A stretch of DNA of 64,000 nt from positions 35,857,264 through 35,921,263 of the forward strand of contig OZ020269.1 in the NCBI GenBank assembly GCA_963971225.1, written 5' to 3'. Shown here piece after piece: positions 36,005-48,600 of the stretch (the stretch's first letter is position 1; each line of letters begins with the position of its first letter). The position numbers were made by a program, and so were the translations under genes. The stretch comes from Melieria omissa. Taxonomy: Eukaryota; Arthropoda; Insecta; Diptera; Ulidiidae. The notes beneath the pieces are model-generated. The model was given only the letters and a program-made list of their open reading frames with translations. It did not search any database and was not told the origin of the DNA.

Positions 36005-37739
36005 TACTTAAATAAGAAAATGTATTTTAAAACTTGATGTGAAGACGCTTTATCGGGTTATATGCATGAGAAGAATTTGGGACAGTTCAAAGTCAATTTG
36101 AAAGAATATGGGAAAATAGTTCAAGACATTTATAGGAAAACTCAAGTCCATATTTTTACATTTTTGCTTGGTTGCGGTTTCTTGAGCAAACTCAAAACCA
36201 ACTTGTTGTGAATAAATCAGTAGGCTGCGGCCCATAAAAGGAAGGTATACCCATATTATTGTCTGTGCAAAAATTTGCAAAACAACACTGATAGTACTAG
36301 GAAGCTAGGTCGCAGCATAGAAGAAAATTTCCGTTGGAAAATATAAACGCCTCCTTTTGAGCTTTACTTTACTTTTATAAATAAGTACTCAAAGAAGTAA
36401 ATTATGTCGAAACGATTTTCGGGAACAATTTTCAATATGTGTACCATAGTGCAGCTTTCCACAAGAATATTACGAAAATTAATTCTGCCCCCTCAACGCG
36501 GTTGTATTCGTTTCTCTGGATTGTGCTCAAAAACGCAGAAAGCAACACTAATTTACGATTTCATGCTTCAATTTCTCTATAGTTAGTAATTATCGGAATA
36601 CTCCGTGTTGCACCTTTACTTGTTGAAACCAAACTCTTCCCTTTGCGCTGTACTCGGCTGCCTTTTATACTTTGCTTGTAGTGTAGATCGGTTTCGCACA
36701 TGCTAATTGGTCTCAAAAATTCCAGTATCATTGCGAATCATCTCTGCACGCAAGTCGTATTGGAATTTTCATTCACTTCCAGTGCCTACCCAACTGATAC
36801 AATGACAGTGAGCATTTTCGTCACGCTGGCCACCACTTAGACTTCTTCGTCCCGAACAAGGGCCAACGCTCCGCCGTAGTAAAACGCCAGGCGCTCGCAA
36901 TGGACTACCTTCAGAGCTAGCGCCTCTACTGTTGCAACTACAAATCCGGTATTCTCATGCCGTTTGAAGTTTTAGAGACAAGCCTTTCTTCGCTGCAGGT
37001 TGTAAAGCTTTATCAGATCGCCTTCTTGGAACCCTACTGTGTTAACCTATAGATTTAATCTGGCTTTTATGGTGTTGTTAACCAGTTGGTTGCAGCTCCG
37101 AGATCTAAATCTAAAATTCCTTTTGGATAGTGGAGTCACTGACAGTCTTTGAAATCCAAGATGGGGGCACAACAGATCTACAGGTGGCAGTGCATTATCC
37201 CGATCAATAATAATAATAATAACGGTCAGTCCAGCCGTAATCCCTGCACCTTTCCCTTGATGATTTTTGAGAGATCCGTATCCTTCCGCTGATCGTTTTG
37301 CAGCCTTTCCACAAACCAATCTTCCTTTTGCAGAACGCTTACTGCTCGGATATCCACAATCTGTCACTTGCTTTCGGCTTGCAAACGACGCCTGCACTCG
37401 GTTTTAAAAGAACGGTGTGGCAGGGTGTTAGCACATCTTGACGACGTTTGCTGTCCGGAGCACCTCTCTCGCAGATGGCAGCCTCGTGTTATGTGGCCTT
37501 ATTTTCATACAGCCTGCAACCGACTCTAGACGAAATTGCCTGCAACCTCCCGGTGTCTCGGAGCTATCTGGTTTTACGTGTCTGGTCCTGGTTGGGCTCG
37601 AAGCTTTTCCACAGATGTTGAGAGCTTCCCATCCATGCCACCTCATACGTCAATGCGCTTGTCACCGTCTTCTTGAATGCCATCTTCATCATCATCAACG
37701 TTCTCAAACGTGTCTCCGGGCAAAGAATAAACAGTAATA
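36005..37739. other. Intergenic DNA, nothing firmly recognised
   Basis: Several 60-116 codon frames occur (for example minus 37397-37047 and minus 37646-37428) but none shows a motif I can name. The stretch 36830-37700 is richer in GC and codon-like than its surroundings and could be an old, decayed transposon. Confidence 0.35.
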
Positions 37740-38060
37740 CAGCCGCCGTGGCTCAGTTGGTTAGTGCGCGGTCCAGCGAGTCGCATGCAGAGCGACGCAA
37801 GATCGAATTCTGCATGTAGTAACACCTAAAAAAAAAAAATAACGGGAAACTCGTTTTCCCTTTCGGTGGCTGTCCTCTCAGCTGGAAATGGCAAACCTCT
37901 GAGAGTAAAAATTGCCTATGAAAAAGCTCCCAACGTGCCGTTCGGAACCGGCATAAAACTGTAGGTCCCTTCCACCCGCGTACAAAATTCACACGCACAA
38001 CACGGGTGGTTGCGGGAAGCTAGGCGGGCTGTCGTGCCAATCAATTATTATTATTATTAC
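37740..38060 (+). mobile_element. tRNA-derived SINE, copy 3
   Basis: Same head (GCCGCCGTGGCTCAGTTGG) and body as copy 1, with a shortened 3' part (the CCTTAGTCTCGCGTAA segment is missing) and an (ATT)n tail. Short similar flanks (TAATACAG before, ATTACAG after) may be a target duplication. Confidence 0.85.
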
Positions 38061-38098
38061 AGAACGCGAATCTCATACAAAATGAAAAACGTTAAGGG

Positions 38099-38783
38099 CA
38101 GTGTGCTTACTTAATTTTTTTATTTATGTGGTAGACCCAGTGAAAAAAATGTGGTAGATTGGAATGAAATGTGGTAGATTTTTTTGTATTGTACATTACT
38201 TGTATTTTATTGCATTTGTACGTTTATTGTATTTCATTGTATTTGTACATTAATTGTATTTTACGTTCTTCTATGCACTTTAACCTGTGCAGGGTTTCTT
38301 CCCATTGTTTTTTGTATTAACTATATTTTTTTTTGGAGCTCGGACTCGCAAATTTCAGCAGCAGGCACAACTTCGCGTGGTAAAACTTTGTCCCGTCCAA
38401 GCGCATTGCCATCGCCATGCGATATACTAAATAAATTAAACGTTACTAAAAAATAAAGGCAAAAATTATTCAACTTTTTAAAAAATTTTTCCATTTTAAT
38501 GCACCTGCCGCCAAAACAATTGTCAAACTGTCAATTATTTGTAGTGCACTGCTTTTGAAGTGATGAGAGTGCTACCATATAAGTTTTTTTGCTCATTTTC
38601 ACTTATAATCTTCAATGCACCCCTAACATAAATTTTACAGCATAAAGCTCTAATTTACTTGGAGTAATAGGTTGGTTAATAGAAAAATGTATGTTCCTGC
38701 CCTCCGTGGTAGATGTGGTAGAAACATGATTTTAAAATAAATGTGGTAGATCTACCACATATGTGGTAGAAGTAAGCACACTG
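38099..38783. mobile_element. Non-autonomous hAT element (MITE) with perfect 8-bp target duplication
   Basis: Ends CAGTGTGCTTACTT and AAGTAAGCACACTG form 14-bp inverted repeats, flanked on both sides by GTTAAGGG (38091-38098 and 38784-38791). An 8-bp duplication with CAGTG-type ends marks the hAT superfamily. ATGTGGTAGA occurs several times near both ends in both orientations, as expected for subterminal transposase sites. No transposase frame inside. Confidence 0.9.
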
Positions 38784-38937
38784 GTTAAGGGGTCGTAATA
38801 TTACGACCACTGTTAATTTAACTTTACATCCTCTGAACGAACAGAACTATACTACTACTTGTATTTTTCGCATAAATGGATGTTTTCCGACATAAACGAA
38901 GTTTATACTTCTATCATTTAAAGAGATAGACAATAGG

Positions 38938-39598
38938 CATGACTAACCATGCCATCTATCCTTTTTTCGCGGGATACTCCTTTTTTTCAGCTTCTAAAAA
39001 CCACTCCCGCGAAAATTTTCGAAATCCTTTTTTTTCTATATAAATCCTTCTTTTCTCATACAAAATTCCCAACGTATACTGTTGGATACTACACCGAGAT
39101 AGCCAGTTTGATTGAGTATATTTTGTGTTTGCCAGGGACGAGTGCTTCAGTTGAGAGAGTGTTTTCTGCCGTCAACAAATCTTGGACGGAAGAAAAGTCC
39201 CGACTAAAACTTGACACTCTGAAAGCGATGCTCATAGTGAAATGCAACTTGACATATTCATGTGTAGAGTTCTATCACTTTTTGAAAACGAAATCTGATT
39301 TACTCCACCAAATTGCTAAAAAGGGTAAATATTTCACCATATGTGATTCCAATGCATGTGCGATTGACTTTAAAGACGATGATGACGACGACGACAACGA
39401 TGAAGTTGTAGCAATGCTAGTTGATATGGATAAATAAAATATGTATTGTTTTTCAGAAAAATTTTAAATTTTGTATTTCCTTTTTTATGCTTTTTTTCTA
39501 ATTCGATAACCCGCGAAATTGTCAAACCTAGTGGATTTATCCTTCTCTCTTCTTATATCTTCTTCTTCTCCAAAAAGAGATGGCATGGTTAGGCATGA
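38938..39598 (+). mobile_element. hAT transposase remnant (C-terminal dimerisation domain)
   Basis: The frame 38949-39437 contains LCLPGTSASVERVFSAVNKS, KSRLKLDTLKAMLIVKCNL and FLKTKSDLLHQIAKK, the conserved C-terminal block of hAT transposases, ending in an acidic run (DDDDDDDNDE). The zinc finger and catalytic parts are missing. Imperfect inverted sequences flank it (CATGACTAACCATGCCATCT at 38938; AGATGGCATGGTTAGGCATG near 39579-39598), but I find no clean 8-bp duplication, so the borders are tentative. It may be an internally deleted copy. Confidence 0.75.
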
Positions 39599-39906
39599 CT
39601 GATAGCTCGCCACAATATTAACATAGAATAGCATAGAGTAGTGGGTTAAGTCTGCCTATTTTCAGCGGGTGGCATCTTTTTGGCGTGACACTAATTTCAT
39701 CGCACAACATTAACACCAGAGACAATCTCTTAGTGCTAGATGTGAGATTCACTTGTTCGCTGGTCCTCGCTCTGAAGGAATTCACGGGGAATTAGGTGCG
39801 AGTTGGAGCAGAGCTTCCAATGGAGCGAAAGGGATTCGCGAGAAATTCCGATGTGCTCTGCAACATACACAAAACATCAGCAGTTGACTAACTCCCATCA
39901 GCTGCT

Positions 39907-41646
39907 ATGACCCTTTTCACCAAAGCGAACAGTCTAAAAACGCTGCTGGGATTTGTGGTGCTGTTGCTTGCATTGAACTTGTATCTCAACTACATCGATA
40001 CCAAGAGGGTGCACTTCAAAAGTTTCAGCAAGTTAAGGTATGCTCTACTAGACAGATAGTGATGAACTGATTGGTTGAGTTAAATACCGGGTGGTTTATT
40101 GCAGCATGCGAAAAGTACATAAATATTCCAGAGTATACAACCATTCCAGCAAAGTGTTGGGTTCTGCCCGAACGCTGACCGCACAGAATTTCAGCTCTAT
40201 TCCTACTGGTTTGACCATTCTTCTAAATAATCCAACAACCAGCGCAATTTCTCAAACAATCCCGTTGGAGCAGCAGAATCTCACAAATCTTTCGACCGGC
40301 CATAATTCAGTGGAAACGCTAAAATTAGGCGAAATAGAGCAATTCGCAACAATACCTTTGACAGAGTGCAGGCAGTCAGGCATTGAAGGGGTTGGTAAGT
40401 TATAAATTTAGCTCAAAGCAAGAGGTATGTCCTTTTATACGGATGTGTTGTGCACATGTAGGTGGTGGCCCTATAAAGCCAAATATAACGCTAGAATCGC
40501 TGGATGTTGTGGAGGCAGAGCTCGGCCCACTGCTAAAACCAGGTGGAGCTTTCGAGCCACGTCATTGCATTCCGAAAGACCACGTCGCCATTGTGGTGCC
40601 TTTTCGTGATCGCTATGCCCATTTGGCTGTGTTTCTGCGCAATATTCATCCGTTTCTCATGCGACAGCATATCGCGTACAGGATATTTCTTATTGAACAG
40701 ACGAATGGCCAGGCGTTTAATCGTGCTGCCCTAATGAACATTGGATTTCTAGAAGCTCTGAAGATCTTCCCGTTTGACTGTTTCATCTTCCATGATGTAG
40801 ACTTGTTACCGCTCGACGATCGCAATCTTTACAACTGTCCTCGTCAACCACGACACATGTCCGTTTCTATTGACACACTCAACTTCAAGTACGGCCGAAC
40901 AGTGCTGGTTGCCTTAGATAATTCGCTTTCAATACATGTCTTATCGCAGGTTGCCTTATCGAACAATTTTTGGTGGAGTTTCCGCTATGACGCGTGAACA
41001 TTTCCAAACGGTCAACGGATTCTCGAACTCATTCTTTGGATGGGGTGGAGAGGATGACGACATGTCGAACAGGTAATCTCTTTACTACTGATTGTATGAT
41101 ACAATTATAACAACAATACATTGGTTTTTGGATTCTGTGCTTTGTTCAAAATGTAAACTGTTTTCCTAGGATGAGCCATTGCAGTGTGAGCAGTTGGTTC
41201 TGCGTTGATATTTTCTTTAATTTGCTCTTATTAAATACATGTTGATAATTTTAGTAGAAGTAGAAAAAGATAACTGTATTTATCTATACCTACTGTATTT
41301 ATTTACACCGAATTTTCAAAATACATTCCTTTTTTTATTTATGTGATAGGTTAAAACATGCCAATCTGTACATATCGAGGTACCCAGTTAACATCGCCCG
41401 ATATATGATGTTGAAACACCCTAAAGAGAAGGCCAATCCTAAAAGGTGAGTGTCAGTGCAAATCGATTTTGCAGTTGCTACTACGGAATAGTTATTTCTT
41501 ATAGGTATGAGAATTTAGTGAATGGCATCGCCAAAATGGAAATGGATGGCATAAACTCCATCAAGTATGACATATACAGCGTTAAAGAATTTCCAACTTT
41601 TACTTGGTACTTGGCCGAACTGAAAATTTCCGATAAAAAAAGTTAA
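39907..41646 (+). CDS. beta4GalNAcTA: Beta-1,4-N-acetylgalactosaminyltransferase (GT7 family, beta4GalNAcTA-like)
   Basis: Exons 39907-40037, 40105-40394, 40462-40888, 40950-41072, 41350-41445 and 41505-41646 join in frame (1,209 nt, 402 residues). It is a type II Golgi membrane protein: short cytoplasmic end, membrane helix near residues 12-29 ([16 protein letters not shown]), variable stem, then the catalytic domain. Family motifs: [41 protein letters not shown] (metal-binding DVD), FGGVSAM, and [35 protein letters not shown] is close to the fly protein. The enzyme should transfer GalNAc from UDP-GalNAc to GlcNAc to make LacdiNAc on glycoproteins or glycolipids. A beta4GalT1-type sugar specificity cannot be excluded from sequence alone. 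Candidate AATAAA at 41919. Confidence 0.88.
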
Positions 41647-42326
41647 TATTTATTATTACCACGCAGAATCTGTTTACTAGTTTATGTTATAATTTCAGGT
41701 TTCTTTTGATTGATGATATTGAATGTATATTGTGCGTATAACATATGTTATAATTTTATATTGTCACAAAACTAAAAAAGGTTCCCTAAGTAGATTTACC
41801 GATGCCTCGCAAGTATGCAAGTTGCCTAATGGGTATCACGTTTACATAAGCCTGGGGTGGTGCTCTGCTTTGCGCACTCAGTTCGTTTGGACCACAAGTG
41901 CTCAAGCATAAAGAAAACAATAAATTTATGTCTGTTTATCTAACAGAGTTTAGTAAAAGTTAGTGGAGTAATATTGAATGTATACCCTGGAAGCGTTCAA
42001 GTGCAGCGAAGTTGTTGTCATGTATGGGCGACAGTAGTGCGACACGATGTCAATGAAAATCATTAATTCATATAAAATTGTCCAAGTGATGCATCACTGT
42101 TTATAATTGAATACATTTTCTGAAATTATATGTACAAACATACTATTATAAAGATTTTAAAATTTTCAATGTTTGTTCTGCTATTGTATTACTTTAATGG
42201 ATCTTTTTCAAAATCAAATGAATATTGGTTTGGAGGACGGATCTGAGTTACACTTTTTGTATCGAAACGGGTTGAAATCTTGTTATTCTAATTAAGCAAC
42301 TCAATAGTGGAGTTCACTATTCATAG

Positions 42327-42437
42327 CATTTTAAGTGTAAAGTTGCTATCTTAGCAATCTGTCCCTACAACTGCTTTCGAAAACAATGCGAAAATTCAAA
42401 AATTGCTACGATAGCAACTTTACACCTAAAATGCTAC
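42327..42437. repeat. Short inverted repeat (hairpin)
   Basis: TAGCATTTTAAGTGTAAAGT at 42327 is the near-perfect inverse of ACTTTACACCTAAAATGCTA ending at 42437; arms of about 34 bp around a ~42-bp loop. Likely a very short MITE or fold-back. Confidence 0.65.
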
Positions 42438-42714
42438 GATGAGTGAGTACCGCTAATGTATTTTACGATTTTAATTTACGTTTTAATTACTTCAGAACAG
42501 ACAAGATCTGTGATTCTTTGGATTCGGTCGTTTTTTTTAATACTGTAGAAATTGCAAGTGCCTCCGAATGTATATGTGTACGATAACGTGAATGCACAAC
42601 ATATGAGTGTCAAATGTAGGATCCGAGCCAGTTAACATTTAATGCTTTATCCACGTTAGACCAATCGGTTGACATGTAATGCAGTTGTGATCCAAATAAT
42701 AACACAGTGCAACA

Positions 42715-43507
42715 AATTAAAAAAAAAAAGTCGAGGGCCAAGGTCAAACGTATCACTTTCGATAGGCGGTCCCCGTACATGAAAAAGTGCCAAGGGATTT
42801 TTCCCTCGAGTTTATTAAGTGCAGTTTAAAGAAAAATAGCCCAAACCATCTTTAAAAATCGCTCATTTTCAAATTTATTATTTCTAAATAATTCTTAATA
42901 ATTATGATCTATCTCAAGAATTAAGGAACACGTCTCGGGACGTAAGAAAAACCACAATTTAATTTACAAAGTTCACAAATATAGCGGTGCTGGGAGAAGT
43001 AGCGGTGTTATATAGCGGCATAATTATTCGATTATACCCCTCAAGTAATTCGAGCGCGGTAAATTAATTAGAACTAAAAAAACTAAAACTACTTATGAAT
43101 GAATACGAAATTATAAACACTTACGAAATTATAAAATTATAAATATAGCAAAGCATAATTTTTTAAACATTGTGGAATTTGAACTGTAAAAATGATTTAT
43201 ATGCCACTAGTCACTAATATAATTTTAGCTTTTACGGTTTTCAGGATATTCAAAAATACACATTTAGTTGATGTCTTTGATGACCTTTTTTACACAATTA
43301 AAAAAGTATATATTTTCTTAAAAACAAAAACAAATATCATCGTTCCCTGGCATTGGAGTCAAAAGATATGACGTTTTAAAAGGTTCAGTTAGGGGCACTA
43401 AGCCGACATCTTTAAACTGCATTTAAAAAAAACTCAAACTTTCCGAGAAAATTCGCCTGGCACTTTTTCATGTACCGAGCGCCTTCCCCTTTCTAAGTGT
43501 TGCACTG
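42715..43507. mobile_element. Probable non-autonomous DNA element with long diverged inverted repeats
   Basis: Left end CAGTGCAAC (42715) and right end GTTGCACTG (43507) are inverse. Pairing continues: TACATGAAAAAGTGCCA at 42777 against TGGCACTTTTTCATGTA at 43459, and GTGCAGTTTAAAG at 42820 against CTTTAAACTGCA at 43412. The first bases CACAGTG recall Transib ends, but the flanks do not show the 5-bp duplication. Interior is AT-rich and non-coding. Confidence 0.6.
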
Positions 43508-44721
43508 CGTAATTGAATATTTGCAAATGGGAAAAGCTCCTATAATTTGGCGTCTTCGTACGGACATTTTCATGTTGTTTTAAATTTTCTGAAGTACTGA
43601 AGTTCCTGCAAAGCGGGAAATTAAATACTATGCCAAGGTATCTCCTGACTTTTGATCTTCCGAGACTGCGTTAAGTAAAAAATGTTTACATATGCATGTA
43701 ATTGATATTTATCGTAATAATTGCTTCAGAATAAGTAATGTTCAACAACGTTCACTTGGAAGAGTGGGCGCAGGTGATAGTTCAAACTAACAGCTGAATT
43801 TCACTAAAGTCTCGAAGCCGAAGCCAAAAACAGACAGATAAATGTGGATATTTATGTGTTGAAATGTATGCGTAGAAACTTAGTAAAAGTACTTGAGAAG
43901 AGTTATTTATGTAAATTCAAGAGTTTGTGATTTTTTAATCGGTTAAATGAATCCTGCTAGTAGGGTTTCTGTCTTGCTATGCTACTAGGGTCGCATGGTA
44001 GATTTCGTGATGGAGGTGAGGCAGCTCATGGTCTTAAGTGTTGGTAATATGAAAGACTACAACCTGGGATATTCAATCAAATCCGACAAAAAATTATTTA
44101 AACAATCAAAAATGTAAAGTTATTAGTGTTTTCAAAGATATTAGAAATATGAACTAACTTTACAATTGAATAGAAATTGTAAAGTGCTTTCGAACATAAT
44201 TAAATAATATATTTCGTGTAAAAATTGCCTTCTTTCAATATATCTGTGGGGCTTGAGTCCATTTGAGTACTCGATTTTTAGTTTATTAGGAAACAACGAC
44301 TCAATTTACTTTTTGATTAGAACTTGGGCCAATAAGCAAACATAAACATTTTAATATTTGAGAAAAAAGTGATACACAATAACAAAATGTAAAGAAAAAC
44401 TAGATTTAGAGTATTCCCATGTCACTTTAACAGAACACTTTAAGCTGCACACATACATTTGTATGTATGTATGTATAAACAATACAATTTACTTTTTGCA
44501 CGTTCGGTAGTGATCAAAGCAATTTAATAATGAACTTAACGCATTTCGACGCTATTATGACATTTATTAAATCGTAGTAAGCTAAGAAAATTGTGTAATT
44601 TCACCTCGGAATTTACCAGAAAGAATAAGTAACTATCTATTCTGTTAGGAAAATGTTTATTATATTTTTTGTTTATTTTTACAGTTTTTGTTAACAAGAA
44701 TGTAATAATTTATTCGATTTT

Positions 44722-44911
44722 CTGTTAATAAGTTTTGTGTTAATACTATTACATATGAAAATATACATTCACAAAAATATATTTGGAAGAGGTCAACGTT
44801 GCACGTGGATTTCATTCTGTTAATAAGTTTTGTGTTAATACTATTACATATGAAAATATACATTCACAAAAATATATTTGGAAGAGGTCAACGTTGCACG
44901 TGGATTTCATT
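44722..44911 (+). repeat. Two-copy 95-bp tandem repeat
   Basis: A 95-bp unit starting CTGTTAATAAGTTTTGTGTT at 44722 is repeated exactly at 44817, both ending ...CACGTGGATTTCATT. It creates overlapping similar frames at 44783 and 44878 that are not genes. The rest of 43508-45617 shows nothing I recognise. Confidence 0.9.
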
Positions 44912-45617
44912 GCGGGGTGGAATTCGGTTGGTTGCAGGCACTGCTTTCAGAAAGTTGGCAAACAAGCGGTTGCACTCATCTACACCTGGCGGAAGTTACT
45001 AACCAGCAGTTTGCCTCCGATCGGTGTAATGTGTGTTCGTTATGTCACCGAGGAGGGCACACACAAGCATTTAATTCAAGGATCTGGAAGCTTTCCTAGT
45101 GCCAAAATTTTTGCATATCCATTTTCAATATAAATTTGCAGCTAATTTAGTATCGCCTATAAAGCGGTTGACGTGCATTAAATATGATAACTTGCAGCGG
45201 TCATCACTTGTGGCCACTTATTGAGTTATTTCACATTGCTAGCAAATGTACGCCTTAGGGGTTAATATAGCGATCACGCATTTTAGTGAAAAGTTGACTC
45301 TAAGCCGAGCTGAAAAATGACCAAAATTACAACGTAAAGCCTACGGCTTCGCAATGATAGTAGTAAGGTAAATGTGATATTAAAATTTGAATTTCATCCG
45401 GTAACATTACATTAGGGTAGTCATGTAAATTTAGGAAAGCATTTTCCTGGTAAAATGTTTTAAGCTAAGCGTGCTGGGCCATTTGACGACAACCCTAGCG
45501 CTACGCACCACTGATTCGCAGTGCACTAACGAAGCAGCAGTGTGTATACAAATAATATCAATCTTATGTTGTATGTATTTATGTACATTCGACGAAGAAG
45601 CGACCAAACATGCATGC

Positions 45618-48600
45618 CTACATAATAGAGCAAGGCATAGCACAACACAGTGGCAAACAAACTGGAATCATGGCACCACCCGACTTGGTCTTGGTCTTCG
45701 ACTTGGAGCCTGACTCGTACTCGTACATTCCCGATCCTTTGGCCCAGCGTCCCTACAAGTACACATATGTAATATAGTTAACAAGTGTGACGTACATGTC
45801 TTAAGAGATCGTTAGACAGGTACGTACCCCGGCTGCAGATCCGGCTGCCATTTCTTCGCGTTTGGTAAGCATCATATCATGGCCTGGTGGGTAGTATATT
45901 TCCTTGCCGGCTTTATTAACCGAAGGGATTTGTTGCTGGTTGGGCGAGGCGACACCCGTTTCAATTTCTCTTTTACGATGAATTGACGTATCAGACCTGT
46001 CGACCGAATCAACCTGGAAGAATATGACAGAAAGCTTATTTCAACATCGATTATATGTATTTATATTATATTTTTATATTTATTTGTTTAAAGTAATCCA
46101 GAAGTTTAACAGTAAGTGCGTACAGATTACTACAAAATGTAAGTGAAATATATAAATATCCTAGCTAATTAATTCATTCATTCAACAATTTGAAATGGGT
46201 TTCGGAATAGGAAAAATCTAAAATAAAAGAATTTGAGAGGGAATTGATTTCTTGTAAAGCTCTAAAATTGGGGCACAAAAAAACGTAATTTGTTCTTACC
46301 CTCTCCAAAGAGAAAGTAGCATGATTTCTTAACGATCTTTGCGGAATAAAAAAATTGATACCTCCGAGTAAGTAAGGACAGTCTATCGCACCCCGTATAG
46401 GGTTAAAGACAAAGGTAAGTGAGAGAGTACTCTTCCTACCCTCCAGATTTTAGATTAATAAGCAGACATCTAGACCGGTAGGAGAGAATGGGGTAAACAA
46501 AATGCATAGATCGTAGGGCATAACGAAAAAACCTTTTTTGGATTTTGGATCGGATTATGTGGTAGTGGTAAAGGAAACGAATAAACAGCCAGTATCGGCT
46601 AACATTATTATCTCTTAGTTTGCTGCTACACATTGACACGTTGACATGTTTGGTTGTAAAAGTTCATCAAAAGTTTTCCACTTAATAATGAAATAAATGA
46701 AAGCGATGAGGAAGAAGATGTGGCACCTGGCGTGAAGTCTAAAGTTTGAAATAGTCGAGTTGAAGGCTTAAATATATATCTCATTGCCCAAGTTGAACTT
46801 ACATTGCCGAGAGAGTGCATGAGGTCGTCCACTCTCTGTGGTGGATTGCCGTTGGCTGGATATTCAACGCCATCCACTGGGAAGGGCGCGGGTTGTGTAG
46901 CCGGAGAGGATGTTCCGTAGGGCACATCAGGTCCACGACGAGAGTTCGTTGTGGTCGAAGAGTATTTGTACGTTACCGCAGACGGATTCACTGGGCCGTG
47001 CGGCGGATATTCGTTGGCACTGGGGGGGTACCTGGACGGCGAGAGCTGTTGTGGTTGTCGTGGTGGGCCATTATATCCGGGATATGTGTCGTTTGGGCCG
47101 TGAATAGTGTTAATAACGTTAGATGACTCCTTGTAAAAGTATTTGCTGGTAGTAGGGCCGGTTGGATAGTTGTCATGCGGTGGGCTATGAGGCCCACCTG
47201 TGGTTGGTTGCAAACCATAGTCTGGGCTACGAGCAGGGGGATAGTTGTTGAACTCTGGCACGGCATGAATATTCTCAGTGGTATTGACTTTGTAGACGAT
47301 GGTTTTGTTGGTGCCTCCGGCTGGAGGGCTGTGCGGCTGGGGCTGTGGCTGCAAGCTGTTTTGTATAGTATTGGTTTCGCGGTGCTCTCTTACTTCGTAC
47401 AGTTGATTGGAAACTACGGGACGCTCACTATTCCGATTAAGGGTCGAGTAGCTTTCAGTGTTGTAGACCACCGATTGCGGAATGGTGGGCACCGGATGTG
47501 GACTAGACTGCATTGAAGTATTGAGCTCGTTGCGCTGAATGGTATTATAACTCGAGGTTAGAGGTGTGCCTCTAACCAAAGTACCGTTGGCGGGCACTTC
47601 ATATGTGTATGTTCGAACCGTTGTGGTCACCTTCGTGCCAGGTATCGGCAGAATATCTTCGGTTAGAGCAATATTCTGGAGGTCCTTTTCTAAATGCGTG
47701 GCCGTAGTACTTGTGGAAGGCACTAATTCTGTATTTTCAAGTACACGGTTGCTTCCGTAAATTCTCTTACTTTCATAGAGGTTGTCTTTATGTAGGAAAG
47801 TAAATAAATACGAGTATACAATTAAATAGCTTATTCCACTACATATGTATATACTATAAACTGTGTGCTATAAACTTACTAGATCCGTAGATTTTTTCCT
47901 TGGTTTGATAATCCTGTACGCTAGGATAGCCATTCGATTTCAGAGTACTATAGTCAGAAGTGGAAAATCTCTCAATATCGTCACGCACTGCATGCGGGGC
48001 AGATTGCTTGGATGTTTTGATAACCCGGGTGGTCTTCGTGATCGTTCCGGCTGGCTCAGCTCTATCTCGTTCCCTGGATAAAGTGAAATGCAACAATTTT
48101 CATATATTCTTAGAAGTGCGCGTGGGCGGTACAGGTACAGTAGTTATGTATGAGGAATGAGGAATTCGCATGTTGGCCAAAATGGAAATTATTGGATTTT
48201 AGAATTTGAGTACTTACAATGTTCTGTAGTTCGTTGAAGATGATAATAGGTCTGTAAGAAATTACACAATTACAAGTTATTAGAACCTGGAAAAAGAAAG
48301 TTCTTATGGAAAAGTTCACGAATCAAGAACATATCAATTTCTCTTGCGGAAGAGAAGATAAGCCCGCAAAATCTTACAGCACTGATGACAAGCTCGCAGT
48401 CAATATGGGATGCGGTGAGCGATGCGGCGGTACATATTCACCACGAGCTCAGGAAATCCGAACAGCGACGTCGCACTTCTGGCCAAGCAGCTGAAGCCCA
48501 CTGAGTACTTCATAGGCGAACATTTTCAGTACGGAGACAAACAAACGGGACATAGTGCTGATCGGGAGGAAGGGTTGACGAACTGAACAGGGTGTATATT

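Noticed and set aside
46815..47516. Plus-strand frames of 103 and 113 codons
   Set aside because: Antisense shadows of the proline-rich exon of the CAAX protein.
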